From NCBI GenBank assembly GCA_947498845.1, contig CANMLX010000012.1, positions 1 through 64,000 of the forward strand: a stretch of 64,000 bases of DNA, given 5' to 3'. Shown one piece after another: positions 16,703 to 24,950 of the stretch. Position 1 is the first letter of the stretch, and each line of letters begins with the position of its first letter. A program made the translations under genes and the position numbers. The notes beneath the pieces were generated by a model. That model was not told where the DNA came from. It did no database searches and saw nothing but the letters and a program-made list of their open reading frames with translations. This DNA is from an uncultured Flavobacteriaceae bacterium (GTDB lineage: Bacteria > Bacteroidota > Bacteroidia > Flavobacteriales > Flavobacteriaceae).

Positions 16703-17629
16703 ATGAAAGTTACAGTAGTTGGAGCAGGAGCAGTAGGGGCAAGTTGTGCAGAGTACATAGCAATTAAAAATTTTGCAGCCGAAGTTGTATTGTTAGACAT
16801 TAAAGAAGGTTATGCCGAAGGTAAAGCTATGGATTTAATGCAAACAGCTTCATTAAACGGTTTTGATACTAAAATTACAGGTGTTACTAGCGATTATTCT
16901 AAAACTGCAGGTAGTGATGTTTGTGTCATTACATCTGGTATCCCGCGTAAACCAGGAATGACCAGAGAAGAATTAATAGGTATTAATGCAGGTATTGTTA
17001 AATCTGTATCGGCTAGTTTAATAGAGCACTCTCCAAATACAATTATTATTGTTGTGAGTAACCCAATGGATACCATGACATACTTAGTGCATAAAACAAC
17101 AGACTTGCCTAAAAATAGAATTATAGGTATGGGAGGTGCATTAGATTCTGCACGTTTTAAATACAGATTAGCAGAAGCTTTAGGAGCACCTATAAGTGAT
17201 GTAGATGGTATGGTGATTGGAGGCCATAGTGATAAAGGTATGGTACCATTAACAAGTCATGCTACTAGAAATAGTATAAAAGTTTCAGAGTTTTTAACAG
17301 ATGAACGTTTAGAGCAAGTTGCAGCAGATACTAAAGTAGGAGGAGCAACATTAACAAAATTATTAGGGACTTCTGCTTGGTATGCACCTGGTGCAGCTGT
17401 ATCTGGAATGGTTCAAGCTATAGCATGTGATACTAAAAAGATATTTCCATGTTCAACATACCTAGAAGGAGAATATGGATTAAAAGATATCTGTATTGGT
17501 GTACCAGTGGTATTAGGAAAAGATGGTATAGAACGTATCGTTGATATTCCATTAAGCGATGCAGAAAAAGCGCATATGCAATCCAGTGCCGAAGGCGTTA
17601 CAAAAACCAATGGGTTATTAGAATTATAA
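16703..17629 (+). CDS. mdh: malate dehydrogenase
   Basis: A 308-residue NAD-dependent malate dehydrogenase of the LDH-like group, interconverting malate and oxaloacetate in the TCA cycle. It shows the Rossmann motif VVGAGAVGASCAEYI at the N-terminus, the NAD-discriminating acid in VVLLDIKEG, the substrate-loop arginines RKPGMTRE (about residues 81-87), VSNPMDTMTYL, and the catalytic His in GGHSDKGMVPL (about residue 174). The length is typical (about 310). Transcribed alone. A hairpin element with a T-run follows at 17654. Confidence 0.97.
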   Translation: MKVTVVGAGAVGASCAEYIAIKNFAAEVVLLDIKEGYAEGKAMDLMQTASLNGFDTKITGVTSDYSKTAGSDVCVITSGIPRKPGMTREELIGINAGIVKSVSASLIEHSPNTIIIVVSNPMDTMTYLVHKTTDLPKNRIIGMGGALDSARFKYRLAEALGAPISDVDGMVIGGHSDKGMVPLTSHATRNSIKVSEFLTDERLEQVAADTKVGGATLTKLLGTSAWYAPGAAVSGMVQAIACDTKKIFPCSTYLEGEYGLKDICIGVPVVLGKDGIERIVDIPLSDAEKAHMQSSAEGVTKTNGLLEL

Positions 17630-17653
17630 GAAACACATTTTTTTAAATATATT

Positions 17654-17786
17654 AGAGACTGTCTAAAAAGTAATTTATCTTGTCATTCAGAGCATAGCGA
17701 AGAATCTTATTTGTTTAAAAATCAATTAATTATATTTTTAAGTGATTCTTCATTTTATTCAGAATGACACTTTTTAGACAGTCTCT
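17654..17786. mobile_element. palindromic MITE-like element, 133 bp, after mdh
   Basis: Perfect 18-bp terminal inverted repeats: AGAGACTGTCTAAAAAGT (17654-17671) and ACTTTTTAGACAGTCTCT (17769-17786). Inside, TGTCATTCAG and GAAGAATC pair with GATTCTTC and AGAATGACA, so almost the whole element folds into one hairpin. A T-run follows, so it could terminate mdh transcription. I found no target-site duplication. Confidence 0.75.
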
Positions 17787-17848
17787 TTTTTATAAGTGAA
17801 ACTCTGTTTTGAAAAATTGCGTAGCAATGTTACAGCCTTCCCCTTTTT
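17787..17848. other. short spacer between two repeat elements
   Basis: 62 bp with no gene. It ends with TCCCCTTTTT, which is repeated at 18169-18178 on the far side of the next element. Confidence 0.4.
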
Positions 17849-18165
17849 AACCCATATTATGCATTAAAAGTTCGTGATGAGACAGCGCAGCGACATACAA
17901 TAAATACTAGTATTTTCTTAATTTCAGCATAGCACCGTTCAATGTCATTAAGTTAAGACGTTTTCATCATTAAACTAAATGCGTTTATTTCTATAAAAAC
18001 GTGTAATTCAATTACATTTCGACTGCGCTCAATGTGACAAATTATACAAATTGAGCTTAACTTAATGACATTGAGCACCGTTACGGTTAAATTAAAAAAT
18101 ACAGTTTACGCTAGTATTTGCGGTAGGTCGTTGACGTAATAGATTTTTAATGCATAATATGGGTT
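17849..18165. mobile_element. outer inverted-repeat element interrupted by a second element
   Basis: The ends AACCCATATTATGCATTAAA (17849 on) and its inverse (ending 18165) pair over 21 bp. TCCCCTTTTT flanks both sides (17839-17848 and 18169-18178), a possible 10-bp target duplication. The element is split at its centre by the 134-bp element at 17940. Restored without it, the middle reads CAGCATAGCACCGTTACGG, similar to the centres of the other hairpin elements in the window. Confidence 0.6.
17940..18073. mobile_element. nested MITE, 134 bp, with 9-bp target-site duplication
   Basis: Perfect 18-bp terminal inverted repeats: CAATGTCATTAAGTTAAG (17940-17957) and CTTAACTTAATGACATTG (18056-18073). 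The 9 bp AGCACCGTT flank it directly on both sides (17931-17939 and 18074-18082), the signature of transposition. A degraded copy in opposite orientation is at 14730-14862. Non-coding, so mobilisation would need a transposase elsewhere in the genome. Confidence 0.85.
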
Positions 18166-18414
18166 TAATCCCCTTTTTCAACTTAGAGAAACTAAAAATA
18201 AGGTTGTTAAAATCGGGTTTTCATTGTTTGGTTAATGTTCTACAACGGCTTTTATTGTTAGCCCAAATTACACCAAGCAAGAATATATAATAGCAAGGCA
18301 AGCGGCATAAAGAAGACTATATTTTTCATAACATTTTTATTTGTAGAGCTAAAATGATATTTTATGTAATAAAAAAATATTTCCAATTGGTGCTTAAGAA
18401 GTATTCAAATAAAT
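18166..18414. other. intergenic, no gene seen
   Basis: About 250 bp downstream of the nested repeat element and before a terminator. Nothing recognisable apart from the TCCCCTTTTT flank at 18169-18178. Confidence 0.4.
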
Positions 18415-18445
18415 AAAAAAGGCTAGGTTTAATAAAACCTAACCT
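18415..18445 (-). terminator. intrinsic terminator of the Asp-rich protein gene
   Basis: Read on the minus strand: AGGTTAGGTTTT-ATTA-AAACCTAGCC followed by TTTTTT. It lies 29 bp after the stop codon at 18474. Confidence 0.8.
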
Positions 18446-18473
18446 CTAAATAAACAAAATTTACTGTTATTTT

Positions 18474-19226
18474 TTATTCAGCTTCAGGAATTTTAATCTT
18501 TTCTAAAGCTTCTTTTTCTTTTTTTACTTTTTCTTTTTGCTTTTTAATTTTTCCGTCAAGTTCATCAAGCTTTTTATTGACTCTTTCTATAGCTTCTTCC
18601 TTAGCCTGGATGTCTTCTTTTTTAGCGCTTTTGTCCTTTTTAGCTTCGTCTAATCGTTCTTGAGCTTTTTTGACTTTATCTCTTCCTCTTTTTAAAACAT
18701 CTTCACCTGCATGAATTTTGTCTTCTTGCTCCTTGATCTTGTTTTTAGCTTCCTGAGAACGCATTTTTCCGAATGCTCTGCCACTCAATTCTCCCTTGTT
18801 TTTACCGTAAGCTTTACCACTTTCATTGTCTTTTTGCTTGGTTTTATCTTTCTTAGGACCGTGTTCGCCATCATCGTCATCGTCATCGTGGTCATGATTA
18901 TCATCGTCATCAGTTCCGTCATCATCACTACCATCATCGTCGTTATGGCCTTTTTCTTCCTTTTCCTTTAGCTTTTCTTCTTTTTTATTTTTCCCTTTTT
19001 CGGCTTTATCCTTATTTTTTGATTTTAAGTCTTTAGTATCTTGAATGTCTTCTTCTACATCCTCCTCAACAGCATCTTTAAACTTTTTAGCTTTATCCTT
19101 TCCTTTTTTCATCTCTTTATTGGCTTTCTTTTCTAAGCCTTTTCCCTTTCCTTGGGCTTGGACGTTGTTAATACTTATAACTATAATAAAAGAAAGTATC
19201 GAGAATATTAATTTTAAATTTTTCAT
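18474..19226 (-). CDS. exported highly charged, Asp-rich low-complexity protein
   Basis: A 250-residue protein with a signal peptide (residues 1-24, ending NVQA). The mature chain is almost all Lys, Glu and Asp. It has a Lys/Glu coiled-coil stretch, then an Asp/His tract near residues 95-125 (runs of Asp broken by His and Gly), then a second long coiled coil (about 155-245, EQEDKIHAGEDVLKRGRDKV onward). Secreted Asp-rich tracts can bind calcium or other cations, but that is inference. It follows a small lipoprotein gene by 10 bp and is probably in the same transcript. I do not recognise a family. Confidence 0.75.
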   Translation of the reverse strand: MKNLKLIFSILSFIIVISINNVQAQGKGKGLEKKANKEMKKGKDKAKKFKDAVEEDVEEDIQDTKDLKSKNKDKAEKGKNKKEEKLKEKEEKGHNDDDGSDDDGTDDDDNHDHDDDDDDGEHGPKKDKTKQKDNESGKAYGKNKGELSGRAFGKMRSQEAKNKIKEQEDKIHAGEDVLKRGRDKVKKAQERLDEAKKDKSAKKEDIQAKEEAIERVNKKLDELDGKIKKQKEKVKKEKEALEKIKIPEAE

Positions 19227-19236
19227 CTGTTGTGAA

Positions 19237-19437
19237 TTATATGTTATCTAATGCTTTTAAGTCGTTTTCAAGCTCATTAGTAGACTGCTCTAAACTTTTA
19301 ATATCTTGTTCTATACTAGACTCTAAAGAATCTATTTTTTTAATAGCATTATCAATTTCTGGAGCGTTTTTTTTCTTGTCATCTCCACAAGATGCTAATA
19401 AAGCCAATCCAAAGAGTACGGCAAATAGTTTTTTCAT
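19237..19437 (-). CDS. small lipoprotein with coiled coil
   Basis: A 66-residue protein. The signal peptide MKKLFAVLFGLALLASC has a lipobox LLASC (Cys17). The 49-residue mature part is a single acidic amphipathic helix (IKKIDSLESSIEQDIKSLEQ and on), similar in style to Lpp-like or Bacteroidota small lipoproteins. It is the first gene of a two-gene operon with the Asp-rich exported protein. Confidence 0.75.
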   Translation of the reverse strand: MKKLFAVLFGLALLASCGDDKKKNAPEIDNAIKKIDSLESSIEQDIKSLEQSTNELENDLKALDNI

Positions 19438-19829
19438 AATTTATGGTTTTAGTTACTATTTATGTAAGACACAAGCTACTTTTAAAAGTCACATTTTATG
19501 TAAATTCAGAGATTCACTTGGCTATGTGTGATATATATTGTGCTGTAGTTGTACTTCAATTAACTTTAAATGAAAGAAATAATGCAATAAAAAGGTCAAG
19601 TTCAGTGAAACTTAACTTCTTTAATAAACCAAAATTTAAATAAGTGTTATACGTTACCTGAAACAATTAACTATAAAGATCCCTCATTAATGTTCCAGAT
19701 TTGTATCTTTTCTATTCCATAATATAAGACACAGGTATTTTTTTTAAGTCGCAATTTTTAAGAGGGATAAATTTTTTTATTAAATCTGTTCAAGAATAGA
19801 TATAAATTTCATAGGTTTTTTTATTTGTT
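19438..19829. other. intergenic with duplicated leader-like and terminator-like segments
   Basis: About 390 bp without a credible gene. 19459-19493 (TAAGACACAAGCTAC on) and 19721-19757 (TAAGACACAGGTATT on) are similar. A terminator-like hairpin on the minus strand (AAGTTTCACTGAACTT plus a T-run, about 19590-19620) resembles the one at 18415. This may be the remains of a second copy of the lipoprotein operon, or of a short untranslated RNA read on the minus strand. Confidence 0.35.
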
Positions 19830-19837
19830 TATATTTG
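19830..19837 (+). promoter_or_regulatory. -7 element TATATTTG
   Basis: A perfect TAnnTTTG match ending 5 bp before the GTG start at 19842, so the transcript would begin at or very near the start codon. No TTG at the expected -33 position. Confidence 0.4.
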
Positions 19838-19841
19838 GCGC

Positions 19842-20453
19842 GTGAAGACAAAATGGTACATAGGTATTATAGTAGGTATACTTGCTTTTTTAGGTATTAC
19901 TAAAGAACAGCAAACACCTAGACCTAATCAGGAAATAGTACTGCAATTTTCAGAAACATCTTTATTACCTGCTAATATAGATGCTGCCATTGTAATTTTA
20001 AAACAACAATTACAAGAAGAAGGCGTATATCACATTAAGGTAACAGAAAGTAATCAAGGGACATTAAAAGTCGCATATTATAGTCCTGTAGATGTCGCTA
20101 CAATAAAAAATGTACTTTTAAAAAAGATAAAAGCAGAATTAGGGGGAACCTCTTCTAATACACCACTTGAATTTCCATCTAAAGAAGACTTAGTTACTTA
20201 TAATTTAGATATACATGAAATCCAGAATGCTAATGATGTAGATTTAGATTTAAACGGTATAGGTGTTTTTGAGATTAAAGCGACGAGCGATCGTTATTTT
20301 AAGCCTAAAACATATGTATTTGTATATAGTACGTATGCTACTAAAGTAAATCAACTTCAAAACGTAGCTTACAAAATTCATAAATATATTGCAATTGCAA
20401 TAGATACCACATCTGGTAATATACCCGAAGTTAGGGCAGGGCCTTACTGCTAA
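19842..20453 (+). CDS. conserved-type hypothetical protein with N-terminal membrane segment
   Basis: A 203-residue protein starting at GTG. Residues 5-20 (WYIGIIVGILAFLGIT) are a membrane anchor or uncleaved signal. The remainder is alpha/beta sequence (QEIVLQFSETSLLPANIDAA, then an IHEIQNANDVDLDLNGIGVF segment), ending GPYC. No motif I recognise. It sits 180 bp ahead of secDF on the same strand, in an otherwise housekeeping neighbourhood. Function unknown. Confidence 0.7.
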   Translation: MKTKWYIGIIVGILAFLGITKEQQTPRPNQEIVLQFSETSLLPANIDAAIVILKQQLQEEGVYHIKVTESNQGTLKVAYYSPVDVATIKNVLLKKIKAELGGTSSNTPLEFPSKEDLVTYNLDIHEIQNANDVDLDLNGIGVFEIKATSDRYFKPKTYVFVYSTYATKVNQLQNVAYKIHKYIAIAIDTTSGNIPEVRAGPYC

Positions 20454-20632
20454 GGGGATTTTTCACACTTCCTTATTTAATAATATCTCAGAGAGAATTA
20501 AAGTGTATTCTCTACTTAAATCTATTTCATTTTTAAAATGAAATAGCATCAATCTTAAGATAAAAATATTAAAAATTAGAGTGATTGTCCGTTATGGGCG
20601 GTTACTACAAATTCATATATAAACTATAAACA

Positions 20633-23620
20633 ATGCAAAATAAAGGACTAGTAAAGTTATTTGCTATTTTGTTTGGTTTGGTAAGTATTTACCAGTTATC
20701 ATTCACATTTAAAGCAAATCAAATTGAAAATAACGCTGAGGCAGCAGCAATTAGTAAAATTCCAGATACAGAGGCAGATTACCGTGCAAAGAGAAGTTTG
20801 GAAGAAATCAAGTATTTAGAAGAAAAAGCGACAGATACAGTTTTTAATATAGGTGTAGCAGAGTATACCTATAATGATGTGAAGAAAAAGGCCATGAATT
20901 TAGGTCTGGATTTAAAAGGAGGATTAAATGTAATCCTTCAAGTTTCTGTAAAAGATATCTTAAAAGGATTGGCGAATAATACAAAAGATCCTGTGTTTAA
21001 CACAGCACTGGATAAGGCTACCGAGCTTCAAAGAGATAGTCAGAATACATACTTAGAAGATTTCTTTACTGCTTTTGATGAGATAAAAGGTGATAAAAAA
21101 TTAGCATCACCAGATATATTTTACACAAAAGCTCTTGACGGTGAAATAGAAGGAAGCATGAGTGACGATGAGGTAAAAGGTATTATCGAAACTAAAATAG
21201 ACGAATCTATCGTTTCTGCTTTCGAAGTATTACGTAAGCGTATTGACCAATTTGGTGTAACACAACCTAATATTCAGCGTTTAGGAAATTCTGGGCGTAT
21301 ATTAGTAGAATTACCGGGTGTTAAAGATATAGAACGTGCTACTAATTTATTACAAAGTACAGCGCAATTACAATTTTGGGAAGTTAATAAAAACCAAGCT
21401 ATTTATGGTTTTATAAACCAAGCTAATGAGGCTTTAAAAGATATAGTAAAAGCAGACAAAAAAGCAGAAAGTGCAACAACAGTAGAGCCACAAGATACTG
21501 AAGATTCAAAAATCGATGATCTTTTAGGTGATGCCGTTACAGATTCTACAGCTGTAGACACTGCAGTAGAACCATTAAGTAGCTTGTTTTTTCGTTCTGG
21601 AAACCCTTCTGCTATAGCAGCTATCAATATTAAAGATAAAGAGAAAATAAAAGAGTATTTAGAGCTCCCAAAAATAAGAGCATTACTTCCTGCAGACTTA
21701 CGCTACACAAAATTTGCTTTTGGTAAGCAAGAAAAAGATAGTGAAATAATTGATTTGTATGCGTTACAAGGAAATAGAGATAATGTTCCTGAATTAAGTG
21801 GCGCTGTGATTACAGATGCAAGACATACATTCGGACAGTCTGGAGATCCAGAAGTATCTATGCAAATGAACAGTAAAGGCGCTAAGATTTGGGAAGCAAT
21901 GACCACCAAAGCTTATAATGAGCAAGGGAATATTGCCATTACTTTAGATGATGTTGTATATTCTGCTCCAGGAGTAACTAATGGCCCTATATCAGGAGGA
22001 AACTCTTCTATTTCTGGTAACTTTACGCTTAACGAAGCTATAGATTTAGCAACAGTATTACGTGCAGGTAAATTACCTGCAACAGCAGATATTATTCAAA
22101 GTGAAGTGGTAGGACCTTCTTTAGGGCAAGAAGCCATAGATAGTGGTACCATGTCATTCTTAATAGCCTTAGTATTGGTGTTAATATGGATGATTTTCTA
22201 TTATGGTAAAGCTGGGGCCTTTGCAGATGTAGCCATGTTATTAAATATTCTTTTAATCTTTGGTATCTTATCTGGATTAGGCGCAGTATTGACCTTACCA
22301 GGTATTGCAGGTATCGTATTAACTATTGGTATGTCGGTAGATGCTAACGTACTTATTTTTGAGCGTATTCGAGAGGAGCTAGCAAAAGGAAAAGGGCAAA
22401 AAGATGCCATTAAAGATGGGTTTAGTAATGCATTATCGTCTATTTTAGATGCTAATATTACCACAGGTTTAACAGCATTAATACTATTCGCTTTAGGTTC
22501 AGGACCAATTAAAGGTTTTGCAACGACGTTATTAATAGGTATTGCGACATCTTTATTTACTGCTATTTTTATCACAAGATTATTGATTGATTGGTACGTA
22601 AATCGAGGCGGAAAATTAGAATTCTCTACACCAATTACTAAAAATTTATTTAGAAATATTAATGTAGAATTCCTTAAAAAACGTAAGATTGCTTACATTA
22701 TTTCAGGAATCTTAATAGTGATAGGTTTAACATCGTTATTTACAAATGGTTTAGATCAAGGGGTAGATTTTGTTGGAGGTAGAACGTATCAAGTACGTTT
22801 TTCCCAGGATATGAATGCTTCCGAAATTACGAATGTACTATCAGATCCTAAAGTGTTTGGTAGTGCCAATGCAAAAACGTTTGGTGATGCCAACCAATTA
22901 AAAATTACTACAAAGTATAAGGTTAACCAAACAGGAGCAGAAATAGATGAAGAAATAAGATCGTCGTTATTTAAAGCCTTACAACCTTATTTTGAGGGGA
23001 TGACATACCAAGAATTTATAAGTGATTCCGATACCAAAACGATTGGTTTAATGCGTAATGACAAAGTAAGTCCAACTATTGCAGATGATATTAAGAAAGA
23101 TTCGTTATGGGCTATTTTAGGGTCGTTAATTGTTGTATTCTTATATATCTTATTACGTTTTAAGAGATGGCAATTCTCTTTAGGTGCTGTTGCAGCCGTA
23201 TTCCATGATGTGTTAATTGTATTAGGTATTTTCTCTTTAACCTATAAGTTTATGCCTTTTAATATGGAAATAGATCAGGCATTTATAGCTGCTATATTAA
23301 CGGTAATTGGATACTCATTAAACGATACGGTGGTTGTATTTGATAGAATACGTGAATTCTTTAATGAGCATACCAATTGGAAGTTCGATCGTGTAGTAAA
23401 TTCATCATTAAGCAGTACATTGAGTAGAACTTTAAATACATCGTTAACAACTCTAGTCGTATTATTAGCGATATTTATTTTTGGAGGCGATTCTATTAGA
23501 GGATTTATGTTTGCTTTAATAGTAGGTGTGATTGTAGGAACTTATTCCTCTTTATTTATCGCAACACCTATTATGTATGATACAGTAAATAAGCTAGAAG
23601 AAAAGAATAAAAAGAGTTAA
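20633..23620 (+). CDS. secDF: protein translocase subunit SecDF (fusion)
   Basis: A 995-residue fusion of SecD and SecF, the RND-type accessory of the Sec translocon that uses the proton gradient to pull exported proteins through. SecD motifs: LGLDLKGGLNVILQV (about residue 95), the first periplasmic P1 domain, then six membrane helices with MSVDANVLIFERIREEL near residue 570. SecF: the GLDQGVDFVGGRTYQVRF box near residue 710, then six more helices with YSLNDTVVVFDRIRE (about residue 900). The Asp- and Glu-rich insert around residues 280-310 (DTEDSKIDDLLGD) is not part of the core fold. The fusion and length are usual for Bacteroidota. A terminator follows at 23640. Confidence 0.96.
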   Translation: MQNKGLVKLFAILFGLVSIYQLSFTFKANQIENNAEAAAISKIPDTEADYRAKRSLEEIKYLEEKATDTVFNIGVAEYTYNDVKKKAMNLGLDLKGGLNVILQVSVKDILKGLANNTKDPVFNTALDKATELQRDSQNTYLEDFFTAFDEIKGDKKLASPDIFYTKALDGEIEGSMSDDEVKGIIETKIDESIVSAFEVLRKRIDQFGVTQPNIQRLGNSGRILVELPGVKDIERATNLLQSTAQLQFWEVNKNQAIYGFINQANEALKDIVKADKKAESATTVEPQDTEDSKIDDLLGDAVTDSTAVDTAVEPLSSLFFRSGNPSAIAAINIKDKEKIKEYLELPKIRALLPADLRYTKFAFGKQEKDSEIIDLYALQGNRDNVPELSGAVITDARHTFGQSGDPEVSMQMNSKGAKIWEAMTTKAYNEQGNIAITLDDVVYSAPGVTNGPISGGNSSISGNFTLNEAIDLATVLRAGKLPATADIIQSEVVGPSLGQEAIDSGTMSFLIALVLVLIWMIFYYGKAGAFADVAMLLNILLIFGILSGLGAVLTLPGIAGIVLTIGMSVDANVLIFERIREELAKGKGQKDAIKDGFSNALSSILDANITTGLTALILFALGSGPIKGFATTLLIGIATSLFTAIFITRLLIDWYVNRGGKLEFSTPITKNLFRNINVEFLKKRKIAYIISGILIVIGLTSLFTNGLDQGVDFVGGRTYQVRFSQDMNASEITNVLSDPKVFGSANAKTFGDANQLKITTKYKVNQTGAEIDEEIRSSLFKALQPYFEGMTYQEFISDSDTKTIGLMRNDKVSPTIADDIKKDSLWAILGSLIVVFLYILLRFKRWQFSLGAVAAVFHDVLIVLGIFSLTYKFMPFNMEIDQAFIAAILTVIGYSLNDTVVVFDRIREFFNEHTNWKFDRVVNSSLSSTLSRTLNTSLTTLVVLLAIFIFGGDSIRGFMFALIVGVIVGTYSSLFIATPIMYDTVNKLEEKNKKS

Positions 23621-23639
23621 TTCTAGATTTATATTTTAT

Positions 23640-23678
23640 AAAAAAGCCTATCAGTTCTATTTACTGATAGGCTTTTTT
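23640..23678 (+). terminator. intrinsic terminator of secDF
   Basis: AAAAAAGCCTATCAGT, a 6-7 base loop, then ACTGATAGGCTTTTTT: a perfect 16-bp stem with a T-run. Confidence 0.92.
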
Positions 23679-23836
23679 GTTGGTGTCTATTTAATTTTTT
23701 ATAAAGTAGAATGGTAACTTTATAAAATGTTGAGAGCCCTTTTTTTATTAAAAAAGCTGAAATTTTGCAACACTCGCTATTTTTAATCGTCTTTAAAACG
23801 AACTAACTTAGACAATAAAAGTAACTCTAAATAAGC

Positions 23837-24388
23837 ATGCTTAAAGTTGACATTATTGAACAATGTAAACGAAACAATCGCAAAGCGCAAATGCAGTTAT
23901 ACCACCAGTACTGCAATGGGATGTATATTGTCGCTATGCGATATGTAAAAGATGCTCATGAAGCCGAAGATATTGTTCAAGAAGCCTTTATTAAAGCCTT
24001 TTCTAAAATAGATCAATATAAAGCAGAAGTTACTTTTGGCGCTTGGTTAAAACGTATTGTTATTAATAAAAGTATCGACTTTCTAAAATCAAAAAAAGAA
24101 CAGTTAATCGAGATTAATGAGTTGCACCTTAAAATTTGCGATACGGATAGTAATGACAAATGGTTAGTAGAAGATACAACAACATTAAACGCTATAAAAA
24201 AAGCTATAGATAGGTTACCAGAAAAGTATAGATGTGTGGTTTTGCTATATCTAATTGAAGGATACGATCATCAAGAGATTTCCCAGATTTTAAATATAAC
24301 AGAAGTAGCATCACGAACGCAGTTGTTAAGAGGTAAAAAGAAGTTACAAGAATTGTTAACATTGGAAACAAATGGCACAGGATATTAG
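23837..24388 (+). CDS. ECF RNA polymerase sigma factor
   Basis: A 183-residue sigma-70 family factor with region 2 (YHQYCNGMYIVAMRYVKDAHEAEDIVQEAFIKAF, about residues 23-57) and region 4 (LPEKYRCVVLLYLIEGYDHQEISQILNI, about 132-160, containing the HTH). Region 3 is absent, as in ECF factors. It overlaps the next gene by 17 bp, so the two are translationally coupled, and the neighbour has the look of an anti-sigma partner. Confidence 0.93.
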   Translation: MLKVDIIEQCKRNNRKAQMQLYHQYCNGMYIVAMRYVKDAHEAEDIVQEAFIKAFSKIDQYKAEVTFGAWLKRIVINKSIDFLKSKKEQLIEINELHLKICDTDSNDKWLVEDTTTLNAIKKAIDRLPEKYRCVVLLYLIEGYDHQEISQILNITEVASRTQLLRGKKKLQELLTLETNGTGY

Positions 24389-24938
24389 AGATTTATTTGA
24401 TAACGACGAAGAGGCAGAGGTTACAATGCCAATGCATCATGAGAAACGCTTTTTAGAAAAGCTGGATAAAGCGATGCCAAAGAAAAAAGCATCAAATTTT
24501 GGATGGCTAAAAATTGCGGCAAGTATTGTCTTGTTATTGGGTATAAGCTTTGGCGTATACAAGAATTATAAATCACCAAAAGAAATACCAAACGAGATTG
24601 TAATAACTAATCCTATTGAAAAAAAATCATTGGGTGATGTGTCTCCTGCGCTTAAAAAAGTAGAAGACTATTATTTAGCAAGCATACATCTGGAATTATC
24701 TAAAATAGAGTATACGCCAGAAACTAAAGAGCTTTTTGATGGTTATCTGGAACAACTCTCGGAGCTTAACAAAGAGTACGAGCGTTTATCTTTGGAGCTA
24801 ACCGCATCTGGACCAAGCGAGTTAATGGTGAATGCTTTGATTGATAATTTAAAGTTTCGGTTAAAGTTATTGTATCGTTTAAAAGATCAATTAAAAAAAC
24901 TAGATGCTTCTGGTATTGACTTAGAAACATCAACTTAA
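24372..24938 (+). CDS. single-pass membrane protein, probable anti-sigma partner
   Basis: A 188-residue protein with a cytoplasmic N-terminal region of about 45 residues (DIRDLFDNDEEAEVTMPMHH), one membrane helix (WLKIAASIVLLLGISFGVY, about 46-64) and a helical outer part (KPSPALKKVEDYYLASIHLE-like, to the end). This topology, and the overlap with the ECF sigma gene, fit a regulator of that sigma factor, though no canonical anti-sigma zinc motif is present. I infer the role from context. Confidence 0.7.
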   Translation: MAQDIRDLFDNDEEAEVTMPMHHEKRFLEKLDKAMPKKKASNFGWLKIAASIVLLLGISFGVYKNYKSPKEIPNEIVITNPIEKKSLGDVSPALKKVEDYYLASIHLELSKIEYTPETKELFDGYLEQLSELNKEYERLSLELTASGPSELMVNALIDNLKFRLKLLYRLKDQLKKLDASGIDLETST

Positions 24939-24950
24939 AACATCAAAAAA

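Noticed and set aside
20453..20632. Riboswitch or small RNA ahead of secDF
   Set aside because: There is a short ATTTCATTTTTAAAATGAAAT hairpin at about 20525, but no conserved core or T-run that would support a regulatory RNA.
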